A stretch of 64,000 nt of DNA from assembly GCA_036346225.1 (NCBI GenBank), contig JARFIW010001105.1, forward strand, positions 744,001 through 808,000, read 5' to 3'. Made by a program: the position numbers and the translations under genes. Each line of letters begins with the position of its first letter. Position 1 is the stretch's first letter. Under the pieces are notes generated by a model that made no database searches, was not told where the DNA came from, and worked only from the letters and a program-made list of their open reading frames with translations. Below are positions 1 through 8,830 of the stretch, in pieces. Source of the DNA: Platerodrilus igneus. Taxonomy: Eukaryota > Arthropoda > Insecta > Coleoptera > Lycidae.

Positions 1-870
1 TTACACATAAGAAAAATGTAAAATGAATCACAAATATCAAACAAATATAACATATGTTGGTAGCAAATACATATCCAAAATTCTACAGCATAAAAACAAG
101 CCCAGATGCAGGCGCTAAATCTTTATATAAGTGCATGTTAGTTAAATATATTAAATCTAGTAAGCAAGTGTTAAAATTATTTATTATGACGTACCTTTTA
201 AAAAATTAAACACATCGTGGCATTACAAATTACAAACAAAATATATACACAACAACGTTGTGCTTAATTCAATTTCTATCTTAAAACCAAAACAAATATA
301 ACATAGAAATAGAATACTGTTTATATTCAAACTTGCCTAATAATTTGATTCAATATATCTAAGGGATGATGTTGATGCTTTTCATAAATAGCAGCTCGTA
401 AAATCACAGTAAGGGTACATTTACTATTGGTTCTGCAACAAATGCAATGTAATTGAAGTTCGAACTCTGTATTAAATACTAAATAAACATTATTTCCAAT
501 AAACAAATATCAGTTTTACTTTGATTAGATACTAAATAAACAATTCAGATACTAAATACCTATTAGTTTTCGATTGTTAAACCTAATCACACTCGTTTAT
601 ATATAAAACGTGCAATAAAACCGGCATCAAATTCTAAGTCAAAAGCAACAGGTAACACATAAATGTTTCCTTCAATGATTAAATAACTAACGGTTTTATA
701 ATCAATACCTACATCACACTCAAAACAAGGCTGAAATTACCAGATGTAATCAGGTTACCTTAAATAGCAATTACATTATAAATATAAAACACTACCTTTA
801 ATAAAACCCGCCAAGTGAAATCTTTCAACCTGCCATCTTGAAATCTAAAAACAACTTGTCAACTCGATCC
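1..870. repeat. Dispersed noncoding repeat, copy 1
   Basis: This AT-rich stretch has no gene. It resembles 22150-22600 by eye: both contain 'caagcccag', 'caggcgctaaat', 'atctagtaagcaa', 'aaacacatcgtggcat' and a final block around 'aataaaac-cgcca' followed by 'caacct'. The match is interrupted; this copy carries about 400 extra bases in the middle. The repeat type is unknown and no terminal structure was found, partly because the window starts inside it. Confidence 0.55.
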
Positions 871-1582
871 ATCCTCCCTACACATGCGCCCCTTATAATG
901 TAAATTCTGACATCACGGAATGTGTTCAGAAACCTGCAAGTGGTTACTGAGCTAGTCTAACAAATACCTTTGAATATTGAAATGTACACTATAATATTTG
1001 TAATAATTACCAAGCAATGAGAAATCGACTTAGAAACCCTACGGATCACTATAGTCTTTACAAAACAATGGCCAAAATAAACCTATAAAAGGACAAAGAT
1101 GGTAGGAAGGAAAAACCGAATGTCCGCCAACGTGGACATTATTACGGTCTTGGCGAACTGTAATAAACTTAACGAAAACGCGTTTAAAATTTTTAATTAA
1201 ATATTGTTTTTGTGTAGTTCTCCTTCTCTTATTGTCATTTCGTGTAAATATTATTATTGTTATTAGAAAATTATTAGATTACATGGATTGATTTAGCAGA
1301 TATGTTATTTTTTAAATCGGCGTTTATAATTAATAATTAAATATTCTTGTAGTATACATCAGCGTAACACCTTCCATTTAATAGAAGAACGCAATGCCTA
1401 TTGGGAAATTGATCTACCATTATGTTGGCAAAGGCTAAGATAATGCATATTATAACATAACTGATAACAACTACGGAAATAAAAAAGAATAGACGTGTTT
1501 ACTATATGCTCGTCAACTCTTACAATACCTGTTCTACAAGTGGAAAATATTATTGCAAGTATATTATTAGTTTGATCTCAAT
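871..1582. other. Intergenic, no gene seen
   Basis: AT-rich sequence without a supported reading frame. A somewhat GC-richer patch around 1110-1190 has no motif I recognise. Confidence 0.5.
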
Positions 1583-1990
1583 ATGCCTAGAAGTCAACGT
1601 AATCTAAGATCTGCCGTTTCACACAGTGTTGAAAAAGATGATGCTGTTATACTACACGTTGTTAAACTGTTATAGCTTTACCTAGATTTAACGAACTATT
1701 TCCAACAAAATCACTAAACGAATTTCTGAAAAAATTGAAAACGTGTTTAAAGCATTTTCTAATACAATCTAAGACCTACAATCAGAACTTTGTGCTGCAA
1801 AAAGGTTATCAACATTCAAGAAGATAAACTTGACACTTTAGAGCAATATGCAAAACGTAATAGTTTGCGTATTTATGGCCTGCCAGAATCCCCGGATGAA
1901 AATACTGACACTATACTTGTAAATATGTTTCAGGAAAAATTAGGAGTTGTTGTACCCACGTGTTCCACTGATAGAAGTCATCGAATATTA
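1583..1990 (+). pseudogene. LINE ORF1 coiled-coil protein fragment
   Basis: An ATG-led frame starts with MPRSQRN, breaks after about 22 codons, and continues near 1700 into a heptad-rich segment ending in LEQYAKRNSLRIYGLPE and STDRSHRI. That order (coiled coil, then a block like 'LEQYSRRNxLRIxGxPE', then 'DRSHRIG') is typical of the ORF1 nucleic-acid chaperone of APE-type non-LTR retrotransposons. The remnant has stops and ends abruptly where gypsy-A copy 1 begins, so everything downstream of the RNA-binding core is missing. Recognition rests on the conserved block; the clade (Jockey or CR1-like) is not certain. Confidence 0.6.
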
Positions 1991-1993
1991 TAT

Positions 1994-2345
1994 TGAAAGA
2001 AGATTTCACCGAACAAGTAAAAACAGTTGAGCAAAAATTAGACAGTAAATTGCTAAAACTGGAAGAAGATGTAATGAGACTGGAAGAACAAATGATTTCA
2101 CTAACAACACAGCCACTTGAATTAACAAACCAAGTTGTAAATCAGAACATCCTTGGAATAAGAAGTATGGGAGGAAGCGAGTCAATACCGTCAAAATTTA
2201 AAATGAAACCACCCACATTTGATGGTAAAACACCTTGGCCGACATATCTGAAACAATTTGAAGCTGCGGCAATAGCCAACGGTTGGTGCAATAAAGAGAA
2301 GGCTATCTCCTTAATAGTGGCCCTGCAGGGGAAGTCTGGACAGCA
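1994..2345 (+). pseudogene. gypsy-A copy 1 gag remnant
   Basis: The frame begins in the middle of the gag coiled coil (KEDFTEQVKTVEQKLDSK) and runs through the conserved block PPTFDGKTPWPTYLKQFE, where the capsid part starts. It then stops: an internal deletion joins the capsid start directly to sequence just upstream of the protease, removing the rest of capsid and the CCHC knuckle that copy 2 retains. The junction lies near 'gcaggggaagtctgg', where both parental sequences of copy 2 contain a GGGG run. Confidence 0.8.
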
Positions 2346-2356
2346 TTTATATTGAT

Positions 2357-3250
2357 GGCAGAATTAATGGTAGGATTGTCCGATTACTTGTGGATACAGG
2401 AGCGACAAGGACTATCATGAGACCAGATTTGATTGGTCGTGGAAAAGTGATACCTGCATCAGTATGTCTTCGAACGGCAAGTGGTGAGAAAATTTCTACT
2501 CACGGAGAGACTACTGTAACGTTAGTAATTGGAGACAAACTAATTAATCACCGGGTGTTGGTAGCTGAAATTACAGAAGAAGTTATCTTGAGAATAGATC
2601 TCATGAGAGAATATGGGTTTCACGTGAAAATGAAAGAAAATGTGCTTCGGATAGATGATGATGAGATGATGACGAGTAGCCATACGATGCAAGTTTGAAT
2701 GATTTGTAATATGACAATACCCAAGAAGACGGAAATGATCGTAATGGGATGCCCGGATGGTACTCTTTGGGAAGGACAAGTATACATGATGGAAGCACCT
2801 GCATAGAGAATGGGTCAGGAGAGATTACTGATTGGAAGAACACTGGTATAGTTTCGAATTATGATACCAATAAGGGTGCTAAACATTAATCCGCATACGG
2901 TGACCTTGAAGAAAAACATGGTTTGAGAAGTTACATTCCAGTATGCCATATTAAACGTTGTGTGGCCGACACAAAAGATAAACCGGCCAACCGTTGCTCA
3001 CAGAAATTGCTGGACATGTCGATATCTTCGTGTCAAAGATTAAACGACGACCAACTGAGCAAGGTAAAAGAACTGGGTGGACGATATCCAGGTGTGTTTG
3101 CACTGCATGATAGTGAGAAAAAAAAGGACGAATATGGTGCAACACAATATAAATACTGGAGATGCGCAACCAATACAACAACATCCCAGGCGGCTTCGTT
3201 TGGCAAAACGTAAGGAAGCCGAACAAATTATCACAGACATGGAGAAACAG
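2357..3250 (+). pseudogene. gypsy-A copy 1 protease and linker
   Basis: A retropepsin-like aspartic protease is visible: LLVDTGATRTIMRPDL has the DTGA active-site motif, followed by a beta-rich segment ending in ILRIDLMREYGF, which corresponds to the hydrophobic ILGxD motif of retroviral-type proteases. After about 2700 the frame breaks repeatedly. The linker towards RT (around GRYPGVFAL and the 'aca ccc agg cgg' block before RT) can still be followed in scattered frames up to about 3250. The protease would process Gag-Pol; this copy is dead. Confidence 0.8.
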
Positions 3251-3713
3251 GAAATAATTTAGCTCTCCAATAGTCTATGGGCATCCCCGGTAGTACTTGT
3301 CAAGAAAAAGGATGGGTGTACAAGGTTTTGTGTAGACTACCGGCGGCTAAACAATGTCACAAAATAAGACAGCTATCCTTTGCCCAGAATTGATGACACA
3401 TTAGATACACTATCCGGATCTAAATGGTTTTCGACTTTGGACTTGAAAAACGGATACTGGCAGGTAGGCTTGGAGCCATACGATAAAGAGAAAACTGCGT
3501 TTACAATTGGAATTGGATTATGGCAGTTTGGACTATGCAATGCTCCAGCTACTTTTGAAAGTTTGATGGAGTCGATACTGCGTGGACTTCCTGGAAAACA
3601 TGTCTGGTGTACCTAGACGATGTGATTAGTGTTAATCGTTTTTTTTTAAGAACATCTTAAGAACCCAGAGAGGCTATTCCTAAGATTACGCGGGGCAAAC
3701 CTTACCTTTAGCG

Positions 3714-4277
3714 TGTTACATGCCGAAATCGGCACTAGACATTTTTAGATAAGTGTTAATATGTGAGAATTTCGCGGCATAAATTTAAAAAGACTTGTTG
3801 CGCGTATTTCCGTCACGTCAGAAGTGCGTTGCGCGAGATTCGCGTCAACGCGTGTGGGGGAAGAAGAAGTGAACAAGAGTAGTTGGTCTGGTATCTTATC
3901 GTATCTTTTTGTTATGTAGATTCCCTTGCCTTATCTTTGATTATCGTTCCTCCAACCCGTTCCTTATCGTACCTCTACATAGGAAGAAGACCAGCGAATT
4001 TGGAAGCAACCTGGCTTAGAAGATCCACAACCCGAGAACCATCACGAAGTAATCCGGATGCAAGCCACCATCATGAAGTAATTCTGAAGGAAGCTTTATC
4101 TATTCACGTGAGTACCCCGTGGGGGGTTTTTATATAATTTGTATATTAAAAAAACGTGTTGCAATAATTTGCATATTGTGTGACGTCATCGAAATTTGAG
4201 CGTCGATTTTCACATTATGTAACATCGTTACTAAGTTTCTTTTGTGTCGCATGTACCGCGTTTACGGGACTGTAATA
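3714..4277 (+). mobile_element. Solo LTR of a second LTR-retrotransposon family
   Basis: The insert starts TGTTACATGCCG and ends GTAATA, a decayed TGTTAC...GTAACA pair. It is flanked by AGCG (left) and AGCC (right), a 4-bp target duplication with one change; the uninterrupted gypsy-A sequence at this place has AGCC. It contains no coding sequence. It resembles the insert at 26181-26812: both share 'ggcactagacat', 'tatgtagattcccttgcct', a GCATAT..TGTGTGACGTCAT block and 'accgcgttt' near the end. Length (564 bp) and ends fit a solo LTR left by LTR-LTR recombination. Confidence 0.8.
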
Positions 4278-4334
4278 AGCCCTAAGAAATATCACCTATT
4301 TGGAAAAGAGATAAAATACCTAGGACATGTAGTT

Positions 4335-4944
4335 TGTTACATTCCAAATTTGGAGTGAATTCCCGCCATGATTTTTTAAAATAGACTTGTGCATTTCCGC
4401 CATCACGGACAGTTGCGTCGGCGCAAAAGAATGCGCAGGCGCGGAGTGGGTAAGTGCGCGGTTTGGACAGGACATGAGATTATTAGCCAACGAAACGTCG
4501 AATAGTGACGTTTACCTGTGTCGTTCCTTAGTCTTTTCTCTTTCTAAATGTAGGTTTCTCTTTATCTCTACCTTTTATCGTTGCATTCACTTTATCCCTT
4601 CGTCCTACTTACAAACGGAAGAAGAGGGAAGACATTAAATATGGATTCAACGAGGGCGTGACGTAACCCACGCCCAAACAACGCCTAAACGAGATACATG
4701 GAAATCAACATGGCACCTGCGCAAGGATGACCGCAAAATCATGAAGAGTTCCACATTTTTGGGTGAGTGCTTTTTATCTTTTTTAGGGTGCATCTTGTAT
4801 CACTATAAACATATTTTGCATGTGATACAATTTGACACGAAATTATGTCGTAATATCTTTGTTGTGCAATAATGTGAACGTGGATAGTATCCGTGTTGCC
4901 AACTGTAGAAGTAGCTCTGAACACGCGGGCGCGGGAGTATAACA
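4335..4944 (+). mobile_element. Solo LTR with AGTT target duplication
   Basis: A 610-bp insert begins TGTTACATTCC and ends GTATAACA. AGTT lies on both sides (4331-4334 and 4945-4948), and removing the insert plus one AGTT rejoins the gypsy-A RT sequence. It has the same termini as the solo LTR 58 bp upstream but a divergent body, so it looks like a related subfamily. No coding sequence is seen. Confidence 0.82.
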
Positions 4945-5218
4945 AGTTTTGGAGACAGAAATAAGAGCAGGCCCTGACAAGATAAAAACGGTGCAAGAGT
5001 GGCTTACACCAGCAGATATACATCAAGTACGCAGTTCTCTGGGATTGTGTACATATTACCGACGTTTTATACTAGGGTTTGTGAACATTGCCAAACCGTT
5101 GACGAAATTAACAGAATATGGACAAGAATATAATTGGTATGATAACTACCACAGCGCATTTGAACAACTGAAACGGCTAGTAGTTACGGCACCGATTCTG
5201 AGTTATTCACGGATGTAG

Positions 5219-6930
5219 GGTAAATTTGTGTTAGATACCGATACCAGCAACACATAAAGCGTTCTTTCTCAGGTGCAGGACGAACGAGACAAAGTTATTG
5301 GGTATTTCAGCAAGGTCCTGCCGCGGCCAGAAAGAAACTATTGGGTAACAAGAAAGGAGCTGTTGGTCGTCGTCAAATCCGTAGAGCACTTTTATAAGTT
5401 CTTATACGGCCAAAAATTCCTGTTAAGAACAGACCACGCTGCACTAGTATGGTTATTGTAGTTTCGATATCTTAAAAAGCAAGTTGCAAGGTGGATAGAA
5501 TGGCTGCAAGAATATGACTTTGACACAGAACATCGTGTAGAAACTAGCCATCGGAATGCAGACATTTTGTCAAGAAGACCGTGCCCGGTCGACTGCAATC
5601 ATTGCTCCAAGACGAAAGAGAAAATAAGTGTCATCCATAAAATGACGGTAACTGATGATACTTGGCAACCCGAAAGAATACCAGAACATCAGGAGAATTA
5701 CGCCGAATTAAGACGTATTATTGAGTGGAAAAGTAGAGGACGACGACCAGCTTTGGAAAAAATTAGTCTTTCAAGTAGGAGCCCAAAGGCATACTGGGCA
5801 CAGTGGGACTCCTTGGCAATTGAAAATACAATCTTGAAACGACGCCTGGAGTGTGAATATAGCACTGAGAGACAACTTTAAGCGATAGTGCCAAGAAGCA
5901 GAGTACCGGAAGTGTTGCAGCACTTGCACGATGGTGTCTCCTAAGGGCACTTTGGCGTAAAAAGAACTCTCGAAAGAGTGAGAGAAAGATTCTGTTGGGT
6001 GAACTGCAAGGAGGATGTGAAGGAGTGGTGCCGGAAATGTGAGTCGTATGCCTCTGGAAATGGCCCGGTCACAAAATAAAAAGCCCCAATGAGACAGTAT
6101 AACATAGTGAATCCTTTTGAGAGGGTGGTCATAGATATAGTTAGTCCGTTTCCTAAATCAGAGAAATGAAATAAATACATCTTGGTTGTAATGGATTATT
6201 TTACCAAATGGCCGGAGGCGTATGCTATACCTAACCAAGAAGCCGAGGCGGTTGCAGATGTACTAGTGAGAGTGTTATTTTGTCGCCTTGGAGTTCCGTT
6301 GGAATTACACTCCGATCAAGATCGGAACTTTGAATTAGTGTTGTTTCAAAACGGCTGCAAGCATCTTGGAATCAGGAAGACTAGAACCACACCATTTCAT
6401 CTTCAATCGGTTGGACTGGTTGAAAGAATGAACAGGACGTTAGGAAAGTATCTAGCCAAAGTTGTATCGGAACATCAACGAGACTTAGACCAATATTTAC
6501 ATTTGTTCTTATCGACGTACCGATCTTCGGTATATGACAGCACAAGATACTCTCCCGCTTGCGTGATGTTAGGACGTAAATTGCGGCTTCCATGTGATTT
6601 TCAGTTTGGATTTAAACCTGGAGAAGAGGTCACAGGTGAAGATTACGTAAATAAGCTTCGCGAAAGATCTAATAGCATTCACGAAAACGTCCGAAAGAAT
6701 ATCCAGGCGGTAAGCGATCGAATGAAATCACAATATGACAAGAGAGTACAAGAAGGTGGTTAACAACCTGGAGATTTGGTGTGGTTATACAATCTATAAA
6801 GAAAGCGTGGATTGTTGCCAAAATTACAAAGACAATGGGAAGACCCGTACGAAGTGTTAAAAAGATTAATGATGTAGTGTACGGGATCAGAAGATCTCCC
6901 CGTGGTAAACCGAAAGTGGTACACTTTGAC
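5219..6930 (+). pseudogene. gypsy-A copy 1 RNase H and integrase
   Basis: RNase H traces include KFVLDTD, VIGYFSKVL, ERNYWVTRKELLVVV and LRTDHAALVWLL. Integrase follows: remains of the HHCC zinc finger (RKCESYAS block near 6030), then the DDE core with MDYFTKWPEAYAIPNQEA, LHSDQDRNFE and VERMNRT, and a GPY/F-like C-terminal segment (DPYEVLKRINDVVYGIRRS) near 6838-6900. The stretch 6182-6763 is open, but many stops occur before it. In the second core block the motif reads SDQDR where copy 2 has SDQGR. Confidence 0.85.
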
Positions 6931-7014
6931 CGATTAACATCTTATGAGAATGGTGTGCGAAGAGTTATTAATCGTGAGCCAAATGTAAATTTTGAGTTTC
7001 ATGGCGGTGTATGG

Positions 7015-7610
7015 TGGTTCCGCTAAGGCGAGATTTGCCGTTGTTGTTGAAAAACAGCAAGATCTGTTTAGAGCACCAGAAGGGTATTCCCTTGCACATT
7101 GTGTAGCTCAAGATCTGCCAAAAGAAATAACTGTTGTTTTCAAGAAAATGTTTGGATGTGTGGATAAATTAGTACAACAGCAACCAACTGTAGGAAAAGC
7201 CTTGGTTCTTCAGGATGGAAATTGTTGTTTACTATTTGGTCACCAAAAATTCTTTATGGCAAAGACATCTATGGGAGGCTTTGTTGGATCTTAAGGCTCA
7301 GATGATGAAAAATGGAGTAACAAGACTAGCGGAGCCCAAGCTATGCTGTGGACTGGATCGCTTAGATTGGAAAATAGTTCGAAATATGCTAGACGTAGTT
7401 TTCCAGAGAACCAACATCCAGGTCCTTGTTTGTTGCTATCGACCGGTTGCCTATCAAGACCAAGCAAAAAGTGTTGACTGTTATTTCCATAGACGTGGTG
7501 GATGCACCAAAAGAGATAGCTGCCGATACCGTCATCAGTCATCAAATTGGCGTCAAAATGTTTTTACAGTTACGGGACGTAACGGTTTTAAAGAGGGGGC
7601 AGTGTTATGA
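7015..7610 (+). pseudogene. gypsy-A copy 1 Pol tail: macrodomain + CCCH finger
   Basis: Downstream of the GPY segment, two overlapping frames together encode a single-domain macro fold of the TARG1/OARD1 type. DLFRAPEGYSLAHCVAQDL corresponds to the family's GDLF...SLAHC motif, VVFKKMFGCVDKL to the FKKxFGGV lysine motif, and LVTKNS plus AEPKLCCGLDRLDW to the PxxGCGLDRLxW motif. In TARG1 a Lys in the first and an Asp in the second are catalytic. A CCCH zinc finger follows at 7479-7535 (C-X7-C-X5-C-X3-H: CYFHRRGGC, CTKRDSC, CRYRH). A frameshift near 7230 splits the domain. The stop TGA overlaps the start of the 3' LTR. The role of such a module in a retrotransposon is unknown. Confidence 0.8.
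7590..7602 (+). other. Polypurine tract of gypsy-A copy 1
   Basis: AAAGAGGGGGCAG lies directly before the 3' LTR start TGTTATGAAC. The matching tract in copy 2 is at 8247-8259 on the other strand. A polypurine run at this position primes plus-strand DNA synthesis. Confidence 0.85.
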
Positions 7611-7724
7611 ACTATTAGGCAACTTATCAAACACGCAAGTCGCAAAACCGAACTGTATTCTACAGAAGTCTAAAACATTCGAGCAAACACCGGACTATGA
7701 TTCGTTTATTTAATTTTAAAGTAT
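7603..7724 (+). repeat. 3' LTR of gypsy-A copy 1, first part
   Basis: It starts TGTTATGAACTATTAGGCAA and corresponds to the U3 start of copy 2's LTR. The LTR is cut at GTAT (7721-7724), where copy 2 inserted, and continues at 14318. Confidence 0.85.
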
Positions 7725-8246
7725 TGTAACGGGCTACTACTTCCGCGTTTCTTTAATTTAAAACAAGTAATAATAATGGTCTTTATTACTCACTGTTCAC
7801 AAGTCTAATTTACAGTATATGCCTTATTTATAGATGTTTTCAGTCCACTTAACAATGAAGCACTATTACACTAATGAATTTACAAGCACTAATATCTTCT
7901 TAAATTAACTCCTTTACCATAAGTTCATTAACAACACTAACACAACTATTTGTTTATACACTTCTATTTATTTATGTATACTGCAAGCTGCATGCACATT
8001 AGACACAGCATATCATTTATGTATATATTCTAAAAGCTCAACTACGTTTACTTTACAACGATATAATTTATATTAGACATTCAAGAATAGACTAACTCTT
8101 ACATTCATAAGCGGCCTTATATATACCCTGCATTAAGATATGACTCATTATCTAGAACTTTGTAGAAGGATTCTCGAATGCTGAAGAATACGCTGTGCCC
8201 CGGGCGTTTGTATGTTTGACGGGTTGCCTAATAGTGGATCGCAACA
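7725..8246 (-). repeat. 3' LTR of gypsy-A copy 2
   Basis: Ends TG...CA. On the minus strand a TATA-like TATAAATAAG (complement of 7823-7832) is followed by an AATAAA polyadenylation signal (complement of 7792-7797), so U3, R and U5 are in the expected order. Nearly identical to 13796-14317. Confidence 0.93.
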
Positions 8247-8830
8247 CTGCCCCCTCTTTAAAACCGTTACGTCTCGTAACTGTAAATCCATCTTGACGCC
8301 AATTCGATGACTGGTGACGGTATCGGCAGCTATCTCCTCTGGTGCATCCACCGCGTCGTTGGAAGTAACAGTCAACACTCTTTTCCTGTTCTTGGTAGGC
8401 AACCGGTTGATAACAACAAACAAGAACCTGGACGTTGGTTCCCTGGAAAACTACTTCCAGCATATTTCGGACTATCCTCCAGTCTAAGCGATCCAGTCCA
8501 CAGCCCAGCTTGGGCACCGCTAGTCTCGTTACTCCATTTTCCATCATCTGCGCCTTAAGATTTAGCAAAGCCTCCCATAGATGTCCATAACTAGGTCTCC
8601 GCCATGAAGAATTTTTGGTGACCAGATAGTAAACATAACGATTTTTATCTTGAAGGACCAAAGATTTTCCTACAGTTGGCTGCTGTTGTACTAATTCATC
8701 CACACATCCAAACTTTTCTTGAAAACAACAGCTATTCCCTTGACATTGCCAAATCTTGAGCTACGCAATGTGCAAGGAATACTCTTCTGGTGCTCTAAAC
8801 AGATCTTGTTGTTTTCAACAACAACGCCAA
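8152..8830 (-). pseudogene. gypsy-A copy 2 Pol tail: TARG1-like macrodomain + CCCH finger
   Basis: From 8703 downward the frame is open for 183 residues. It holds LVQQQPTVGKSLVLQDKNRY, YYLVTKNS, HLWEALLNLKAQM, then VPKLGCGLDRLDW and VFQGTNVQVLVCCY, matching the second half of an OARD1/TARG1 macrodomain. The GLDRL aspartate is retained. The first half (DLFRAP, AHC and FKK motifs) lies at about 8704-8830 but is broken by single-base deletions. A CCCH finger follows at 8314-8370 (C-X7-C-X5-C-X3-H: CYFQRRGGC, CTRGDSC, CRYRH), then KEGAVL. With no stop there, the frame runs about 29 codons into the LTR. TARG1-type enzymes remove ADP-ribose from glutamate/aspartate; the function here is inference only. 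Confidence 0.85.
8247..8259 (-). other. Polypurine tract of gypsy-A copy 2
   Basis: On the minus strand AAAGAGGGGGCAG abuts the 3' LTR start TGTTGCGATCC. It is the same tract as in copy 1 and lies inside the last codons of pol (KEGAVL). Confidence 0.88.

Larger units (their letters stand above)
3251..5218 (+). pseudogene. gypsy-A copy 1 reverse transcriptase, interrupted
   Basis: RT motifs are present in order: [33 protein letters not shown] and the polymerase motif YLDD at 3610-3621, which a frameshift separates from the preceding block. The chain breaks near 3710, resumes for about 55 bases between two solo LTRs (4278-4334), and continues at 4945 with the thumb and connection block [14 protein letters not shown]. 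Removing both solo LTRs restores sequence order but not the frame. RT would copy element RNA in the cytoplasmic particle; this copy is inactive. Confidence 0.85.
1991..7724 (+). mobile_element. Ty3/gypsy retrotransposon gypsy-A copy 1
   Basis: This is a degenerate plus-strand copy of the same family as the element at 7725-14317. It lacks the 5' LTR, leader and first part of gag. Remnants follow in the order gag coiled coil, protease, RT, RNase H, integrase, GPY segment, macrodomain, CCCH finger, polypurine tract and 3' LTR. Most gag is deleted, two foreign solo LTRs sit in the RT region, and the 3' LTR is split: its second part resumes at 14318 after the nested insertion. Order and motifs place it in the 412/mdg1-like part of Ty3/gypsy. 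It cannot be functional. Confidence 0.9.

Noticed and set aside
7603..8250. Envelope gene downstream of pol
   Set aside because: No signal peptide, glycoprotein-like frame or transmembrane segment lies between pol and the LTR; the space is occupied by the macro-CCCH tail.
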